A DNA stretch of 64,000 nt from Paenibacillus sp. PK3_47 (GTDB taxonomy: Bacteria; Bacillota; Bacilli; Paenibacillales; Paenibacillaceae): positions 6,076,001-6,140,000 of the forward strand of contig NZ_CP026029.1 in NCBI RefSeq assembly GCF_023520895.1. The letters are read 5' to 3'. Both the position numbers and the translations under genes were made by a program. The notes under the pieces are model-generated. The model ran no database searches. It saw only the letters and a list, made by a program, of their open reading frames with translations, and was not told where the DNA came from. Position 1 is the first letter of the stretch, and every line of letters starts with the position of its first letter. Positions 43,995-53,070 of the stretch are shown piece by piece.

Positions 43995-44924
43995 GTGGAG
44001 CTTGATTCCGTATACCGTTCTTACAGGCCGCTGCTGCTGTCCATCGCATACCGGATGCTCGGGTCGGTTACACAGGCCGAGGATCTGGTACAGGACGCGT
44101 TCGTAACGATACAGCAACTGGTCAGCGGTAAGGATAAGGATGGCAATCCCATCCTTAATATGAAGTCATACTTGTGCAAGATCGTTACAAACCGCTGTCT
44201 CGATTATCTGAAATCCGCGCATAACCAAAGGGAATTGTATGTGGGTCCCTGGCTGCCTGAACCTCTTGTTCAGCATTATGCTGTGGATGGAATCCCACCC
44301 TCCGCCGCAGGCCGGGACCCTCTTCAAACAGTTATGCTGGAAGATACGGTTTCGTACGCATTCCTTGTCCTGCTTCACCGGTTAACTCCGGTGGAGCGGG
44401 CGGTATTTATTCTTCGTGAAGCTTTTGATTATGATTACAGCGATATTGCGGAATTTGTTAACAAGACAGAAGCGGGATGCCGCAAAATCTACAGCCGTCT
44501 CAAACAAAAAATTCAGACTGAACCGCCTGCCGGGCTGAAGACCAGCGGGCAGTCTGACCAGCTGGTCCTCCGATTCCTCCATGCAGCCTCCACAGGTGAC
44601 ATGGAGGGGCTTTTATCCATTCTATCCGAGGATATTGTGCTGTACAGCGACGGGGGCGGAAAGGTCACGGCAGCCGTCCGGCCGGTGGCTTCAAGCCAGC
44701 GTGTTCTGGCTTTTATACAAGGCCTGGTCTCCAAAGGGAACGGCGCCGGTGCCGTGCGTCTTGTACAGGTAAACGGACAGTTAGGATTCGTGGTGAGCAG
44801 TTCCTCCGAGCCCTTCCCGACAGTTGTCAGCTTCTTTTGCAGCGACAACCGGGTTCAGGAGATTTATCTTCTGCGCAATCCGGAGAAGCTCCGGCATTTA
44901 CGCTTAGGGCCGGATCACGAATGA
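43995..44924 (+). CDS. ECF41-family RNA polymerase sigma factor (SigJ-like) with SnoaL-like extension
   Basis: The 309-residue protein has region 2 (LLSIAYRMLGSVTQAEDLVQ, TNRCLDYLKSA) and region 4 (YDYSDIAEFVNKTEAGCRKI). It carries ECF41 hallmarks: WLPEP in the linker, a SnoaL_2-like C-terminal domain with DGGGKVTAAVRPV, and the NPEKL motif near the end. Such sigma factors lack an anti-sigma partner; the extension itself controls activity. Its own promoter motif lies before the oxidoreductase gene at 42608. Its end overlaps the terminator hairpin at 44909-44937 and the convergent germination gene. Confidence 0.93.
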   Translation: MELDSVYRSYRPLLLSIAYRMLGSVTQAEDLVQDAFVTIQQLVSGKDKDGNPILNMKSYLCKIVTNRCLDYLKSAHNQRELYVGPWLPEPLVQHYAVDGIPPSAAGRDPLQTVMLEDTVSYAFLVLLHRLTPVERAVFILREAFDYDYSDIAEFVNKTEAGCRKIYSRLKQKIQTEPPAGLKTSGQSDQLVLRFLHAASTGDMEGLLSILSEDIVLYSDGGGKVTAAVRPVASSQRVLAFIQGLVSKGNGAGAVRLVQVNGQLGFVVSSSSEPFPTVVSFFCSDNRVQEIYLLRNPEKLRHLRLGPDHE

Positions 44925-44937
44925 TCCGGCTGTTTTT
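44909..44937. terminator. Terminator hairpin built from the ends of two convergent genes
   Basis: GCCGGATCA (44909-44917), loop CGAA, TGATCCGGC (44922-44930), then TGTTTTTTCTTC. The TGA in the 3' arm is the sigma-factor stop, and the TCA in the 5' arm is the complement of the germination-permease stop. Confidence 0.9.
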
Positions 44938-46024
44938 TCTTCTTTTTTCTCTTTCTGATCATGATGACGATAAACAGCAGTAAAGGAAGGGCCAGCTGGA
45001 ATACAGGAGATACGTAATTCAGCACTTCACCGCGGCCTACCTGAATGTGATGGGTGTAGTTGGGAGACAAAAAAGCTAACCCGTACAGTAGCACTGCCAC
45101 TGGGATCACCCATTTTTTGTAGCCCACCCCGGTAATTCTCTCCAGCCCTATTACAGCCCCGCTGAAGAAAGCGGCAATCTTGATACCCAATCCAAGGAAC
45201 AGAAGCAGCGTGAACAGGGCATCCATCCGTTCCAATATTTCCGCCAGGTCGATCATCTGCACAGTTTCAAGCAGCGGGAGCGTGCTGTAGGCAGCGAGCT
45301 TGGGGCCCATAACAAATATAATCAGCTGATTAATAAAGGTTAGGGAAAGGGCAGTGGCCAGATAGGACAAGATAACGGTCTTAATAAGATTTCCGTCCTT
45401 ATGTACATGAGGATAGAACACCAGGAACAATACGACCTGGCCGAAAGGAAAGGAAATAATTTCGGGTACCGCTGCCCGGAACACCGGAGTCCACCCGTTC
45501 TCCAAAACAGGCAGAGAAAGTTCATAATGAAAAAGACCAGTGGCCGGAATTAACACACTGATCAAGAGATAGCCGAATATCATCAGCGGAAAAAGCATCA
45601 TGCACATGAGGAACAGTACTTTGTACCCGTACCGGACCGTATTGGAGATCACCAAAATTGCTATAACCGCAATAATCCATACGGAGGTATTGTTAAGCAA
45701 AGTCAGCACGGTCACTTCGCTCAGATCACGCAGATTACGCGAAGCCTCATAGGTGAAATAAATAACAAACAGCAGATTCAGCAGGCAGCCTAAATATTTT
45801 CCTGTGAACCGCCTGAATAACATGAACAGATCCAGCTTCGGCTCCTGCCGGTGTATCGCCAGATGCAGCAGCAGAAGCAGCAGGCCGCCGAGCGCGCCGA
45901 TGAGCATGGCCAGCCAGGCATCCTGCTTTGCTTCACCCCCAATTAGAAACAAGGTAGTGCTCCCTACTTCAAAAAGAGAGAGAGTCACAGCCAGCTCTGA
46001 TACACGCAGTGTACTCCGGTTCAT
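44915..46024 (-). CDS. Spore germination permease, GerAB/GerKB family
   Basis: This 369-residue membrane protein has about ten hydrophobic segments and belongs to the endospore germination permease family (APC fold). It is the third gene of an operon with the GerA-type and GerC-type genes, the canonical gerA set although in the order A, C, B. It sits in the inner membrane of the dormant spore as part of the nutrient-sensing receptor. The C-terminus is a lysine-rich tail whose final codons overlap the sigma-factor end by 10 nt. Confidence 0.93.
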   Translation of the reverse strand: MNRSTLRVSELAVTLSLFEVGSTTLFLIGGEAKQDAWLAMLIGALGGLLLLLLHLAIHRQEPKLDLFMLFRRFTGKYLGCLLNLLFVIYFTYEASRNLRDLSEVTVLTLLNNTSVWIIAVIAILVISNTVRYGYKVLFLMCMMLFPLMIFGYLLISVLIPATGLFHYELSLPVLENGWTPVFRAAVPEIISFPFGQVVLFLVFYPHVHKDGNLIKTVILSYLATALSLTFINQLIIFVMGPKLAAYSTLPLLETVQMIDLAEILERMDALFTLLLFLGLGIKIAAFFSGAVIGLERITGVGYKKWVIPVAVLLYGLAFLSPNYTHHIQVGRGEVLNYVSPVFQLALPLLLFIVIMIRKRKKKKKQPDHS

Positions 46025-46052
46025 TTATGGTCTCACCCCCATCTAATTGTCT

Positions 46053-47258
46053 TTATTGCTCTCCAAGCAGCTTGTTGAAGGAAGCCTGGAGCAGTCCAGG
46101 CTGGATAAGGTTCACCTTAACGCTAATATCAATATCCATTTCAGCTAAAGCTTCAGGCCAGCTGCCCTTGATTTCCTTCCAGTCCCCGGGATGCTTCCGG
46201 TGGATGTTATTTCCGATGCCGGCAAGATCCAGGTTCAATTTCTGCATCCCGTTCCAGCCCTCCAGAATCTGGGCTTCAATGCGCTCTTCGGCCTCCCGCT
46301 GCAGGACTTTTAGCCCCTGGGCAGTGGTTATATCTTCATCAGATGTGGTTTCCGTAATCTCTGCATTAACTTTAACATTTACACGCAGGGTGTAGTGCTC
46401 CGGTCCTTTTATCGGGGTAATCTTCACCTTCGCTTTGCGGACCAGAAAAGCGGTGATTTCTCCTTTGCTGTTTTCGCTGCTAAGGGTGGTCGACTGCACA
46501 CGGTCATTCAGCCAGTTAAGTCCCAGGCTCTCATTCCGGCTCAAAGTCCCTACCTGCTTGTCCTTGTAAAAAACAGCCAGACGGGATAATTTTTTGGTAC
46601 CGGCAGGTGCGGTTTCTTTATAAATATCAATAGATTCCAGCGTATCACCGAGACCTTCAATAGATAACTCCGGCACGCCTGCAGCAGCGCTATCCGAGCT
46701 GATTTGAAGCGCCAGCTGGTGGACAGACATGGAAGGGTAGTACGAGGATAACTGGGCATTTCTCTGCAAAATATTGGCCAATGCCTGTCCGGGAAGCTTC
46801 TCCGGGGGAATCAGCACCTTCAGGCAGTCACTGGCTTTTCCGTCTGTGACGAACACTTTTACCGTTTCCCGGGCATCCGGATTACGGTAGTAATTGTCGA
46901 GGATTTCTCCAATACCCGCTTCTGCTGCTTCTTTGCCGATGATAACCACATTGGTATGGGCAAAATACAGCTTCCGCGGGTGTTCTATACTGCTGGCCGC
47001 TACAGCTTCTCTAATACTTCTGCCTTTGGTGGAGAACGTATGGATGGCAGATTGCGATCCTCCGCTGCCTGCGGAGCCGCTACCGGCAGTCATTGCCGAA
47101 GGAACGATCACCTGGTAGCTAATTGTCCAGTCGCCTTTGTGCCCATCGTACCCCGTGGCTGTCGTTATCCCCAGCTCATTAAGCTCTATGCGGTTTCCGC
47201 ACCCTGTAAGGAACAGAAACAGGATGGACGGGATAAAGAATGCCCGGAACAGGCGCAT
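46053..47258 (-). CDS. Spore germination lipoprotein, GerAC/GerKC family
   Basis: The 401-residue protein has a lipoprotein signal: MRLFRAFFIPSILFLFLTGC with the LTGC lipobox and lipidated Cys20, then GNRIELNELGI, the family start. GRSIREAVAASS and LYFAHTNVVIIGKEAA are typical of GerAC. It is the peripheral lipoprotein subunit of the germinant receptor. Its ATG is 1 nt after the stop of the GerA gene, so coupling is tight; 28 bp separate it from the GerB-type gene. Confidence 0.95.
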   Translation of the reverse strand: MRLFRAFFIPSILFLFLTGCGNRIELNELGITTATGYDGHKGDWTISYQVIVPSAMTAGSGSAGSGGSQSAIHTFSTKGRSIREAVAASSIEHPRKLYFAHTNVVIIGKEAAEAGIGEILDNYYRNPDARETVKVFVTDGKASDCLKVLIPPEKLPGQALANILQRNAQLSSYYPSMSVHQLALQISSDSAAAGVPELSIEGLGDTLESIDIYKETAPAGTKKLSRLAVFYKDKQVGTLSRNESLGLNWLNDRVQSTTLSSENSKGEITAFLVRKAKVKITPIKGPEHYTLRVNVKVNAEITETTSDEDITTAQGLKVLQREAEERIEAQILEGWNGMQKLNLDLAGIGNNIHRKHPGDWKEIKGSWPEALAEMDIDISVKVNLIQPGLLQASFNKLLGEQ

Positions 47259-47259
47259 G

Positions 47260-48903
47260 TCAATCCCTCCCTTGCTCTTGTGGATCGGTCTCTTTCATAC
47301 TGCTGATAATATTGTTGGAGCCCGCAGGATACTGATGGGAAGCCTGTCTGGTTCGGTTCGGGCCGGATTTCGTATGAGGCCGTGTCTTCATGGCCCACCA
47401 GGGAACTCTGAGCACGAGATCTTTCATATTAGACTTGTAGAACGGGCTGTAAGGAGTCATATAATCCACCCCGAAGGACTGAAGGGAGACCAGATGCGCC
47501 AATACCGGAATTACCCCCACGAGAATCCCGAACAATCCCAGTGTCCCGGCCAGAACCATCAGAAAAAAACGCAGCAGCCGGACCGAGGTAGCCATGCTGA
47601 AGTATGGAATCACAAAGTTTGAGATCGCCGTAAAAGCAACCACAATGACCATTGCACCGGAGACCAGTCCGGCCTCTACTGCAGCCTGCCCGATGACCAG
47701 CGCCCCTACAATGGAGATGGCTGGTCCGATCGCCCGGGGCATCCGTACACCGGCCTCCCGGATGACCTCAAACGTCAATTCCATAGCCAAAGCTTCAAGC
47801 AGCGCCGGAAACGGCGAGCTTTCACGCTGGGCGGCCAGTGTCACCAGCATAGTAGTAGGGATCATTTCCTGCTGGAATGTAGTCAGCGCAATAAATACAG
47901 AAGGAAGCAGCAAAGAAATGAAAAACGAAATCATCCGGATAATCCGTAAAAAAGAGGAGATATCATACCGCTGGTAGTAATCCTCGGGGTTCTGAAAAAA
48001 GTTGAAGAAGGTAACCGGTGCAATCAGCGCAAATGGGGTACCGTCAACCAGAATAGCGACCTGCCCGTCCAGCAGGCTGCCTGCTACCGTATCCGGACGC
48101 TCCGTGTTTAACATCGTAGGGAAAACGGAAAGCGGTGCATCCTGAATGAATTCCTCGATATAGCCGCTCTCCAGTATACTGTCTGTCTGGATGGCTTGAA
48201 GACGCTTGTTGATTTCCTTTACCACTTCCGGATCAGCGATTTGCTCAATGTAGGCTACAATTACTTTGGTTTGTGAAACCTCCCCGATCGTATGGCTGGT
48301 AAGCCTCAGGTCAGGGGTCCGGATTTTTCTGCGGATCAGCGTAATATTTGTTGTGATTTCTTCGGTAAACCCTTCTTTAGGCCCGCGGATGACCGTTTGG
48401 GAGGTCGGTTCCTCCACAGCTCTTCTTTCTCCGCCTGCGATGGACACGGCGAGCGCTGACTGCATGCTGTCGATCATAATCAGCGCACTGCCCGTAAGAA
48501 TAGGCTGGTACATCTGCTCCCTGGTGCTGATGACAGTAATGCTGCCGGCAGGCAGCATATTTTTGAAGAACGAGACTGCCGTGTGCTCATTGTTGAATTC
48601 CGGCATACAAGCCAGCCCCTGAATAATTCCTTCCAGCAGGTCAGATAACAGAGCGGAATCCGTCAAGCCCTCAAGATAACATACAGAGAGGACAGGGTCA
48701 GAACCGGTATTACCGGTGAAATCGCGCATGATAAAGTCGGGACTGTTTCCCATCGCATTCAGCAGGGCTGCACGTGTGCGGGGTAACGAAGGATCTATAG
48801 GTTCGCCGGAATTTTGCGGATTCTGCGTATGCTGATTCTGTTTTTGCTTGTATTTCTTTTTGTTCGGTCTATAAGTTCCGGCAACCTTTTTAATCCAGCC
48901 CAT
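47260..48903 (-). CDS. Spore germination protein, GerAA/GerKA family
   Basis: This protein of about 547 residues has a hydrophilic N-terminal domain (lysine- and glutamine-rich start, then LPRTRAALLNAMGNSPDFIMRDF), a large domain with SGYIEEFIQDAPLSVFPTMLNTERPD and about four or five membrane helices in the C-terminal half (MIPTTMLVTLAAQRESSPFP). This is the main subunit of the spore germinant receptor and should be expressed in the forespore. The start is chosen at 48903 after GGGGAGCGGGGG; ATG 48930 lacks SD spacing. The promoter would lie within 48931-49112. Confidence 0.94.
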   Translation of the reverse strand: MGWIKKVAGTYRPNKKKYKQKQNQHTQNPQNSGEPIDPSLPRTRAALLNAMGNSPDFIMRDFTGNTGSDPVLSVCYLEGLTDSALLSDLLEGIIQGLACMPEFNNEHTAVSFFKNMLPAGSITVISTREQMYQPILTGSALIMIDSMQSALAVSIAGGERRAVEEPTSQTVIRGPKEGFTEEITTNITLIRRKIRTPDLRLTSHTIGEVSQTKVIVAYIEQIADPEVVKEINKRLQAIQTDSILESGYIEEFIQDAPLSVFPTMLNTERPDTVAGSLLDGQVAILVDGTPFALIAPVTFFNFFQNPEDYYQRYDISSFLRIIRMISFFISLLLPSVFIALTTFQQEMIPTTMLVTLAAQRESSPFPALLEALAMELTFEVIREAGVRMPRAIGPAISIVGALVIGQAAVEAGLVSGAMVIVVAFTAISNFVIPYFSMATSVRLLRFFLMVLAGTLGLFGILVGVIPVLAHLVSLQSFGVDYMTPYSPFYKSNMKDLVLRVPWWAMKTRPHTKSGPNRTRQASHQYPAGSNNIISSMKETDPQEQGRD

Positions 48904-49112
48904 CCATGTGGCACCCCCGCTCCCCTGCATACCTCTAACTCTCTTTCTGGAATATAATGTGTGACAAAGATAACAAGTTTATACGCTGAAGACATAAGCT
49001 GCCTGTAGAACCTCCCCTGAACCTCAAAAATGTAGGTGTACAAGATGTATGAACAGCTGTTTCCCGTCATAAAGTGTACAAGGTAGTACCTTTGGACAGG
49101 GAGTGAAGATCT

Positions 49113-49748
49113 TTGAGCATTCAGCTGTTACTCAGTTATATTTTTTTGGGTTTAACCCTTGCTGCGCCGATGGGGCCGGTGAATTCTGCACGTCTGGATA
49201 AAGGGATCAAGAACGGATTCTGGAATGCATGGTCTGTCGGAGCGGGATCCATGATCGCCGACGGGATTTTTATGCTGCTGATCTATATGGGGATGGTCCG
49301 TTTTTTGAATATGCCTGAAATTCAGATCTTTCTATGGATTTTTGGCTCATTAATACTGGTTTATTCAGGTATTGAGAGTATTCTTACCGCTGAAAAGGTA
49401 GATATCCATGCGACTATGCGCAATAAAGAGTCTTTGCTCAGAAGCTTTATGACCGGGTTTATGGTGTCCATCACCAGTCCGTTATCCATATTGTTCTGGC
49501 TCGGCATCTACGGCTCTATTTTGGCGAAAACAGCCAATTCGTACGGGACATCCCATCTGTTAATTTACAGTAGCATGATTTTCCTCGGACTGGCGCTTTG
49601 GGATCTATGTGTCGCTTCACTCACCACTGGGCTGCGGCGTTTTTTGAATGAGAGCATGCTGAAGTGGATTTCTATCATTTCGGGTGCTTCGCTGGTCGGC
49701 TTCGGGGTTTATTTTGGCATTCAGGGTATCAAGGCTTTGTGGGGATGA
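49113..49748 (+). CDS. LysE/RhtB family exporter
   Basis: The 211-residue membrane protein has about six helices. The family start LAAPMGPVNSARLDKGIKNG is clear, with the small-residue/proline pattern of LysE exporters; SITSPLSILFWLGIYGSI is the central conserved segment. It starts at TTG 49113 with GGGAG about 9 nt upstream. LysE/RhtB proteins export amino acids or related compounds; the substrate here is not known. The AsnA gene follows 101 bp later. Confidence 0.9.
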   Translation: MSIQLLLSYIFLGLTLAAPMGPVNSARLDKGIKNGFWNAWSVGAGSMIADGIFMLLIYMGMVRFLNMPEIQIFLWIFGSLILVYSGIESILTAEKVDIHATMRNKESLLRSFMTGFMVSITSPLSILFWLGIYGSILAKTANSYGTSHLLIYSSMIFLGLALWDLCVASLTTGLRRFLNESMLKWISIISGASLVGFGVYFGIQGIKALWG

Positions 49749-49849
49749 AGCGGGTCATTGTAACCATTTCTCATTTTTCTCATAGGATACATCGTTACTG
49801 CGATGAGGCAAAGGCCTATAAACTTTGAGAATTCTGGAGGAAAAATATT

Positions 49850-50860
49850 ATGCCGACGGTGAACATCCCTAAGAGTTATGAATCCTTACTTAATTTGACA
49901 CAGACCGAGAAAGCGATCAAATTGGCCAAAGAGCTGTTTGAAGCTGAACTAAGCGAAGCGCTGAATCTGCAGAGAGTTTCCGCCCCGCTTGTGGTGAGAA
50001 ACGGCAACGGAATTAATGATAACCTGAACGGGGTAGAGCGTATTGTCTCCTTCGATGCCATTGATATTACGGACGGAGAGCTTGAGATTGTCCAATCCTT
50101 GGCCAAATGGAAGCGGATGGCCCTGCAGCGCTATAATTTTAAGGCAGGAGAAGGACTGTACACCATTATGAACGCTCTGCGGCGGGATGAGATTCAGGAT
50201 AATCTGCATTCCATCTATGTGGACCAATGGGACTGGGAAAAGGTAATCCCCCGGGAGCAGCGTAATCTGGACACCTTGAAATCCGCCGCACGGTCGGTTT
50301 TTAATGCGGTCAGAACGACCGAGCAGCTGTTGTCACAATTCTTTCCGGAACTTACGCCCGTTCTCCCGGAAAAGCTGCATTTTATTACTTCCCAGGAGCT
50401 GGAGTATCTCTATCCCGACCTGACACCGAAGGAAAGAGAGAACCGTGCCGCACAGCAGTACGGGGCAGTTTTTATCATGCAAATCGGCGGAGCGCTGCTC
50501 TCGGGGATCAAGCATGACGGCCGTGCCCCGGATTATGATGACTGGAATTTGAACGGGGACATCGTGCTCTGGTATCCGGTTCTGGAGCAGGCCTTTGAAA
50601 TATCTTCGATGGGAATCCGCGTCGATAAACAGCGTTTGGCGGAGCAACTGGAATTATCCGGTGATGAAGACCGGAAGGCTCTGGAATTTCATCAGCTGAT
50701 CTTCCGGGATCAACTGCCGCAGTCTATTGGAGGCGGAATCGGCCAGTCGAGGGTCTGCATGTTTCTGCTTAAAAAAGCCCATATCGGTGAAGTGCAGGCT
50801 TCCGTGTGGAATGAGCAGATTCTGAAAGAATGCCGGGAAGGCAATATCAATCTTCTCTAA
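49850..50860 (+). CDS. asnA: Aspartate-ammonia ligase (asparagine synthetase A)
   Basis: The 336-residue enzyme matches E. coli AsnA along its length: LVVRNGNGINDNLNGVER, QSLAKWKRMALQRYNF, GEGLYTIMNALRRDE, HSIYVDQWDWEKVI, DGRAPDYDDWNLNGDI, SSMGIRVD and QSIGGGIGQSRV. It makes asparagine from aspartate and ammonia with ATP, through an aspartyl-AMP intermediate; it is a class II-tRNA-synthetase-like dimer in the cytoplasm. TGGAGG lies 9 nt before the ATG. The leader (49749-49849) holds a small CATCG/CGATG hairpin but no recognised riboswitch or T-box. Confidence 0.96.
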   Translation: MPTVNIPKSYESLLNLTQTEKAIKLAKELFEAELSEALNLQRVSAPLVVRNGNGINDNLNGVERIVSFDAIDITDGELEIVQSLAKWKRMALQRYNFKAGEGLYTIMNALRRDEIQDNLHSIYVDQWDWEKVIPREQRNLDTLKSAARSVFNAVRTTEQLLSQFFPELTPVLPEKLHFITSQELEYLYPDLTPKERENRAAQQYGAVFIMQIGGALLSGIKHDGRAPDYDDWNLNGDIVLWYPVLEQAFEISSMGIRVDKQRLAEQLELSGDEDRKALEFHQLIFRDQLPQSIGGGIGQSRVCMFLLKKAHIGEVQASVWNEQILKECREGNINLL

Positions 50861-50874
50861 CACGGGGATGACGC

Positions 50875-50912
50875 CAAACAAGCAGCCGCTCACGGAGCAG
50901 GCTGCTTGTTTG
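50875..50912. terminator. Shared terminator of asnA and the amino acid permease
   Basis: CAAACAAGCAGCC (50875-50887) and GGCTGCTTGTTTG (50900-50912), a perfect 13-bp stem with a 12-nt loop. The permease stop codon lies in the loop, so the structure is partly coding on the minus strand. Confidence 0.88.
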
Positions 50913-52269
50913 GTTTGCCGGATTTTTCCCATTTCCTGCTCATCATCCAGGTAACGGCCGCTATTATTGCAACGAGCACGATGCTCACGACAAAGCCTAG
51001 CCGGATGCTTTTTTCCATAATAGTCCCGGTTACAGCAAGCAGCAGCAGGAGTAGACCGGTGACGGACAGGATCTTTTCCTTCACCTTCAGCTTCAGGATT
51101 TTATATGCGGAGATGATGATGAACCCCCAGTTATACATTTGCAGAATTCCTGCCGCCGTAGTGATATAGGCATAAATTTTGCCCGGCAGAAGCAGGGAAG
51201 TGACCACAGACAGGGATAATCCCGCAGCGGCCAGCGCCAGGGAGGCCAGAGGCAGGCTCCGGAACTTAAGCTTCTTCTGAAATACACGGGGCGCATCGCC
51301 GTCCTTGGCGAGTGTGACAAGCAGGTTGGTGACCGCAAACAAAGAAGCGGTCATGGTGGAGAAGCCTGCGGTCAGGATCGCTGCATTAAAGACATGGGGA
51401 AAGAAGGGCAGCTTATAGGTGGACAGTGCGGTTACGAACGGGCTCTCTTTTTCCGTAATGGCTTTGTAGGAGACCATAGCAATCACCAGACCAATGGAAA
51501 TCACGTAGATGATGGTCAGTACGATCAGCATGACTTGCCCCGCTTTCGGCGCATCCTCCTTGTTTTTCAGCTGCATTGACATCAGGCCGATGGTTTCAAT
51601 TCCGCCATATGCAAAAAAAGCATAAATCAGTGAAGACCAGAAGCCGCGGAAGTTCCCGGGGAAAATCTCATTCATGGAGCCCGGCATACCCGGCCGTCCG
51701 TCATTTCCTCCATGAATCCAGCCGAACAGGGCCGCAGCGGCGAGAATGATGAACATCACAATCGCAGCGGTTTTCGTAACAGCAAGTATATTCTCGACCT
51801 TGTCAAAGCCCTTAGTCCCGAGAAGCACTACGGCGATGGAGAGCACCGCATAGATGGCGGCGAATACCCAAAGCGGTATGCGGGGGAACCAGAATTGTGA
51901 CAGAATGGCGAGCGCCGTCAGCTGGCTGCCCATAATCAGGATTTTGGAGCTCCAGTAATTCCAGCCGCAGCTGAAGCCGGCCCAACGGCCGAAGGCCTTT
52001 TCGGCATAGAAGCAGAAGGAGCCTTCCTGAGGGTCGGCAGTGGTCATCATGGCCAGCAGATGATAGACGATATAGGTGCCGGCCGCAGCGAGTAAAAAGG
52101 AGAAGACCATGGCAGGTCCGGTAATTTTAATACCAAGGCCCGAGCCCAGGAAATAGCCGGTCCCGATCGTACATCCGATGCCCAGCAAAGACAGCTGCCA
52201 CCATTTTAATTCCCCGTCTTTGGCAGGTGATGCCTGTTTCTTGGTATTTTTAGCACATGTTTGAGTCAT
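50890..52269 (-). CDS. Amino acid permease, APC superfamily
   Basis: This 459-residue, twelve-helix transporter has the family start GELKWWQLSLLGIGCTIGTG, the consensus GTGYFLGSGLGIKITGPA and later LIYAFFAYGGIETIGLMSMQ. It belongs to the YbxG/AapA-like group of APC transporters that import amino acids with protons. GGGGGTG lies before the ATG on this strand. It is convergent with asnA, with which it shares a terminator. Its substrate is not decided; asparagine or aspartate is tempting from context only. Confidence 0.9.
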   Translation of the reverse strand: MTQTCAKNTKKQASPAKDGELKWWQLSLLGIGCTIGTGYFLGSGLGIKITGPAMVFSFLLAAAGTYIVYHLLAMMTTADPQEGSFCFYAEKAFGRWAGFSCGWNYWSSKILIMGSQLTALAILSQFWFPRIPLWVFAAIYAVLSIAVVLLGTKGFDKVENILAVTKTAAIVMFIILAAAALFGWIHGGNDGRPGMPGSMNEIFPGNFRGFWSSLIYAFFAYGGIETIGLMSMQLKNKEDAPKAGQVMLIVLTIIYVISIGLVIAMVSYKAITEKESPFVTALSTYKLPFFPHVFNAAILTAGFSTMTASLFAVTNLLVTLAKDGDAPRVFQKKLKFRSLPLASLALAAAGLSLSVVTSLLLPGKIYAYITTAAGILQMYNWGFIIISAYKILKLKVKEKILSVTGLLLLLLAVTGTIMEKSIRLGFVVSIVLVAIIAAVTWMMSRKWEKSGKPNKQPAP

Positions 52270-52376
52270 TCAGCACCCCCTAGAAATATAATATGGTTCT
52301 TTAGGAAAGGGTTTATTCGGGAGGCTGATTATGGGGTAAGTAATGAGAAATACCTGCATAGAAGGGAGTAATGATC

Positions 52377-52706
52377 ATGGAAACTCAAACGAAAAAGACA
52401 ATCGCAATAGGGGCAGCGCTCGGTGCATTAGTCGGTGCCGGTCTGGCCGTTCTCCTTGCTCCTCAGCAAGGTCAAGGCGGACGCACCAAACTGGCGGATG
52501 TGGCAGAGATTGTTAAGGAAAAAGGCGCCATGCTTAATGAAAAGGGCCAGGTGCTCGCGGAAAAAGGGCAGGAGGTCGCAGAAGTCATCAAGGAATCCCT
52601 GGGTGTATTCAAGGAAATCAAAGATGAGGCTCTAACCGTTACAGAGGAGATTAAGACGGAGATTCAGAATTTCAAGCAGGATCCCGCACCTCCGTACAGC
52701 ATATAA
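52377..52706 (+). CDS. YtxH-domain small membrane-associated protein
   Basis: A 109-residue protein with a Gly/Ala-rich membrane segment, AIGAALGALVGAGLAVLLAP, near the N-terminus, then the typical KGAMLNEKGQVLAEKGQEVA amphipathic, coiled-coil-like stretch of the YtxH (general stress-type) family. The function is unknown. ATG 52377 is preferred because GAAGGGAG is 8 nt upstream; ATG 52371 is too close. Confidence 0.85.
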   Translation: METQTKKTIAIGAALGALVGAGLAVLLAPQQGQGGRTKLADVAEIVKEKGAMLNEKGQVLAEKGQEVAEVIKESLGVFKEIKDEALTVTEEIKTEIQNFKQDPAPPYSI

Positions 52707-52714
52707 TTCTAAAG

Positions 52715-52745
52715 GCAGCCTGTCCTTGCGACAGGCTGCTTTTTA
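52715..52745 (+). terminator. Terminator after the YtxH gene
   Basis: GCAGCCTGTC, loop CTTGC, GACAGGCTGC, then TTTTTA. Confidence 0.93.
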
Positions 52746-52789
52746 AGTGCGCCCGGCATGGGCGATAACTAGGCGGTGAAAAAGTCCGC

Positions 52790-53008
52790 TATTTCAAGTT
52801 TCCAGGCTTTGCCCTGGGGAGGAACGGAAATGGGTTGTATATTCGCGGCTGGGTAGAAAACCTAAGAAAACTGGAAAATACCGGAGTGGCAGGCCTGCAA
52901 AACGGGCTTTGTCCAGCATTGTCATGGCTGTATCCTCAGTGGCTGAACTGGAAACAAGAGAGTAAAGCAAGCTTAAGAAGAAGGACCTGTCGGGGACAGG
53001 TCCTTTTC
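52790..53008 (+). ncRNA. Candidate small RNA with its own terminator
   Basis: Between the YtxH terminator and the convergent AHSA1-type gene there is a stretch with structure but no convincing gene. GTTTCCAGG (about 52797-52805) can pair with CCTGG...GGAAC nearby, and AAGGACCTGTC-GGG-GACAGGTCCTT (52981-53005) is a second perfect terminator with T run. Since the YtxH gene already has its own terminator, this one implies an independent transcript of about 200 nt. I cannot match it to a known RNA. The 68-codon frame at 52835-53041 overlaps the terminator and has no SD. Confidence 0.3.
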
Positions 53009-53070
53009 TGGCGGAAACAAGTTATAGATCCACCGCGGTAACTTGGGCAAAGGTATTTCCATGAATATCC

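Noticed and set aside
52835..53041. A 68-codon frame between the YtxH and AHSA1-type genes
   Set aside because: It overlaps a perfect terminator hairpin and lacks an SD.
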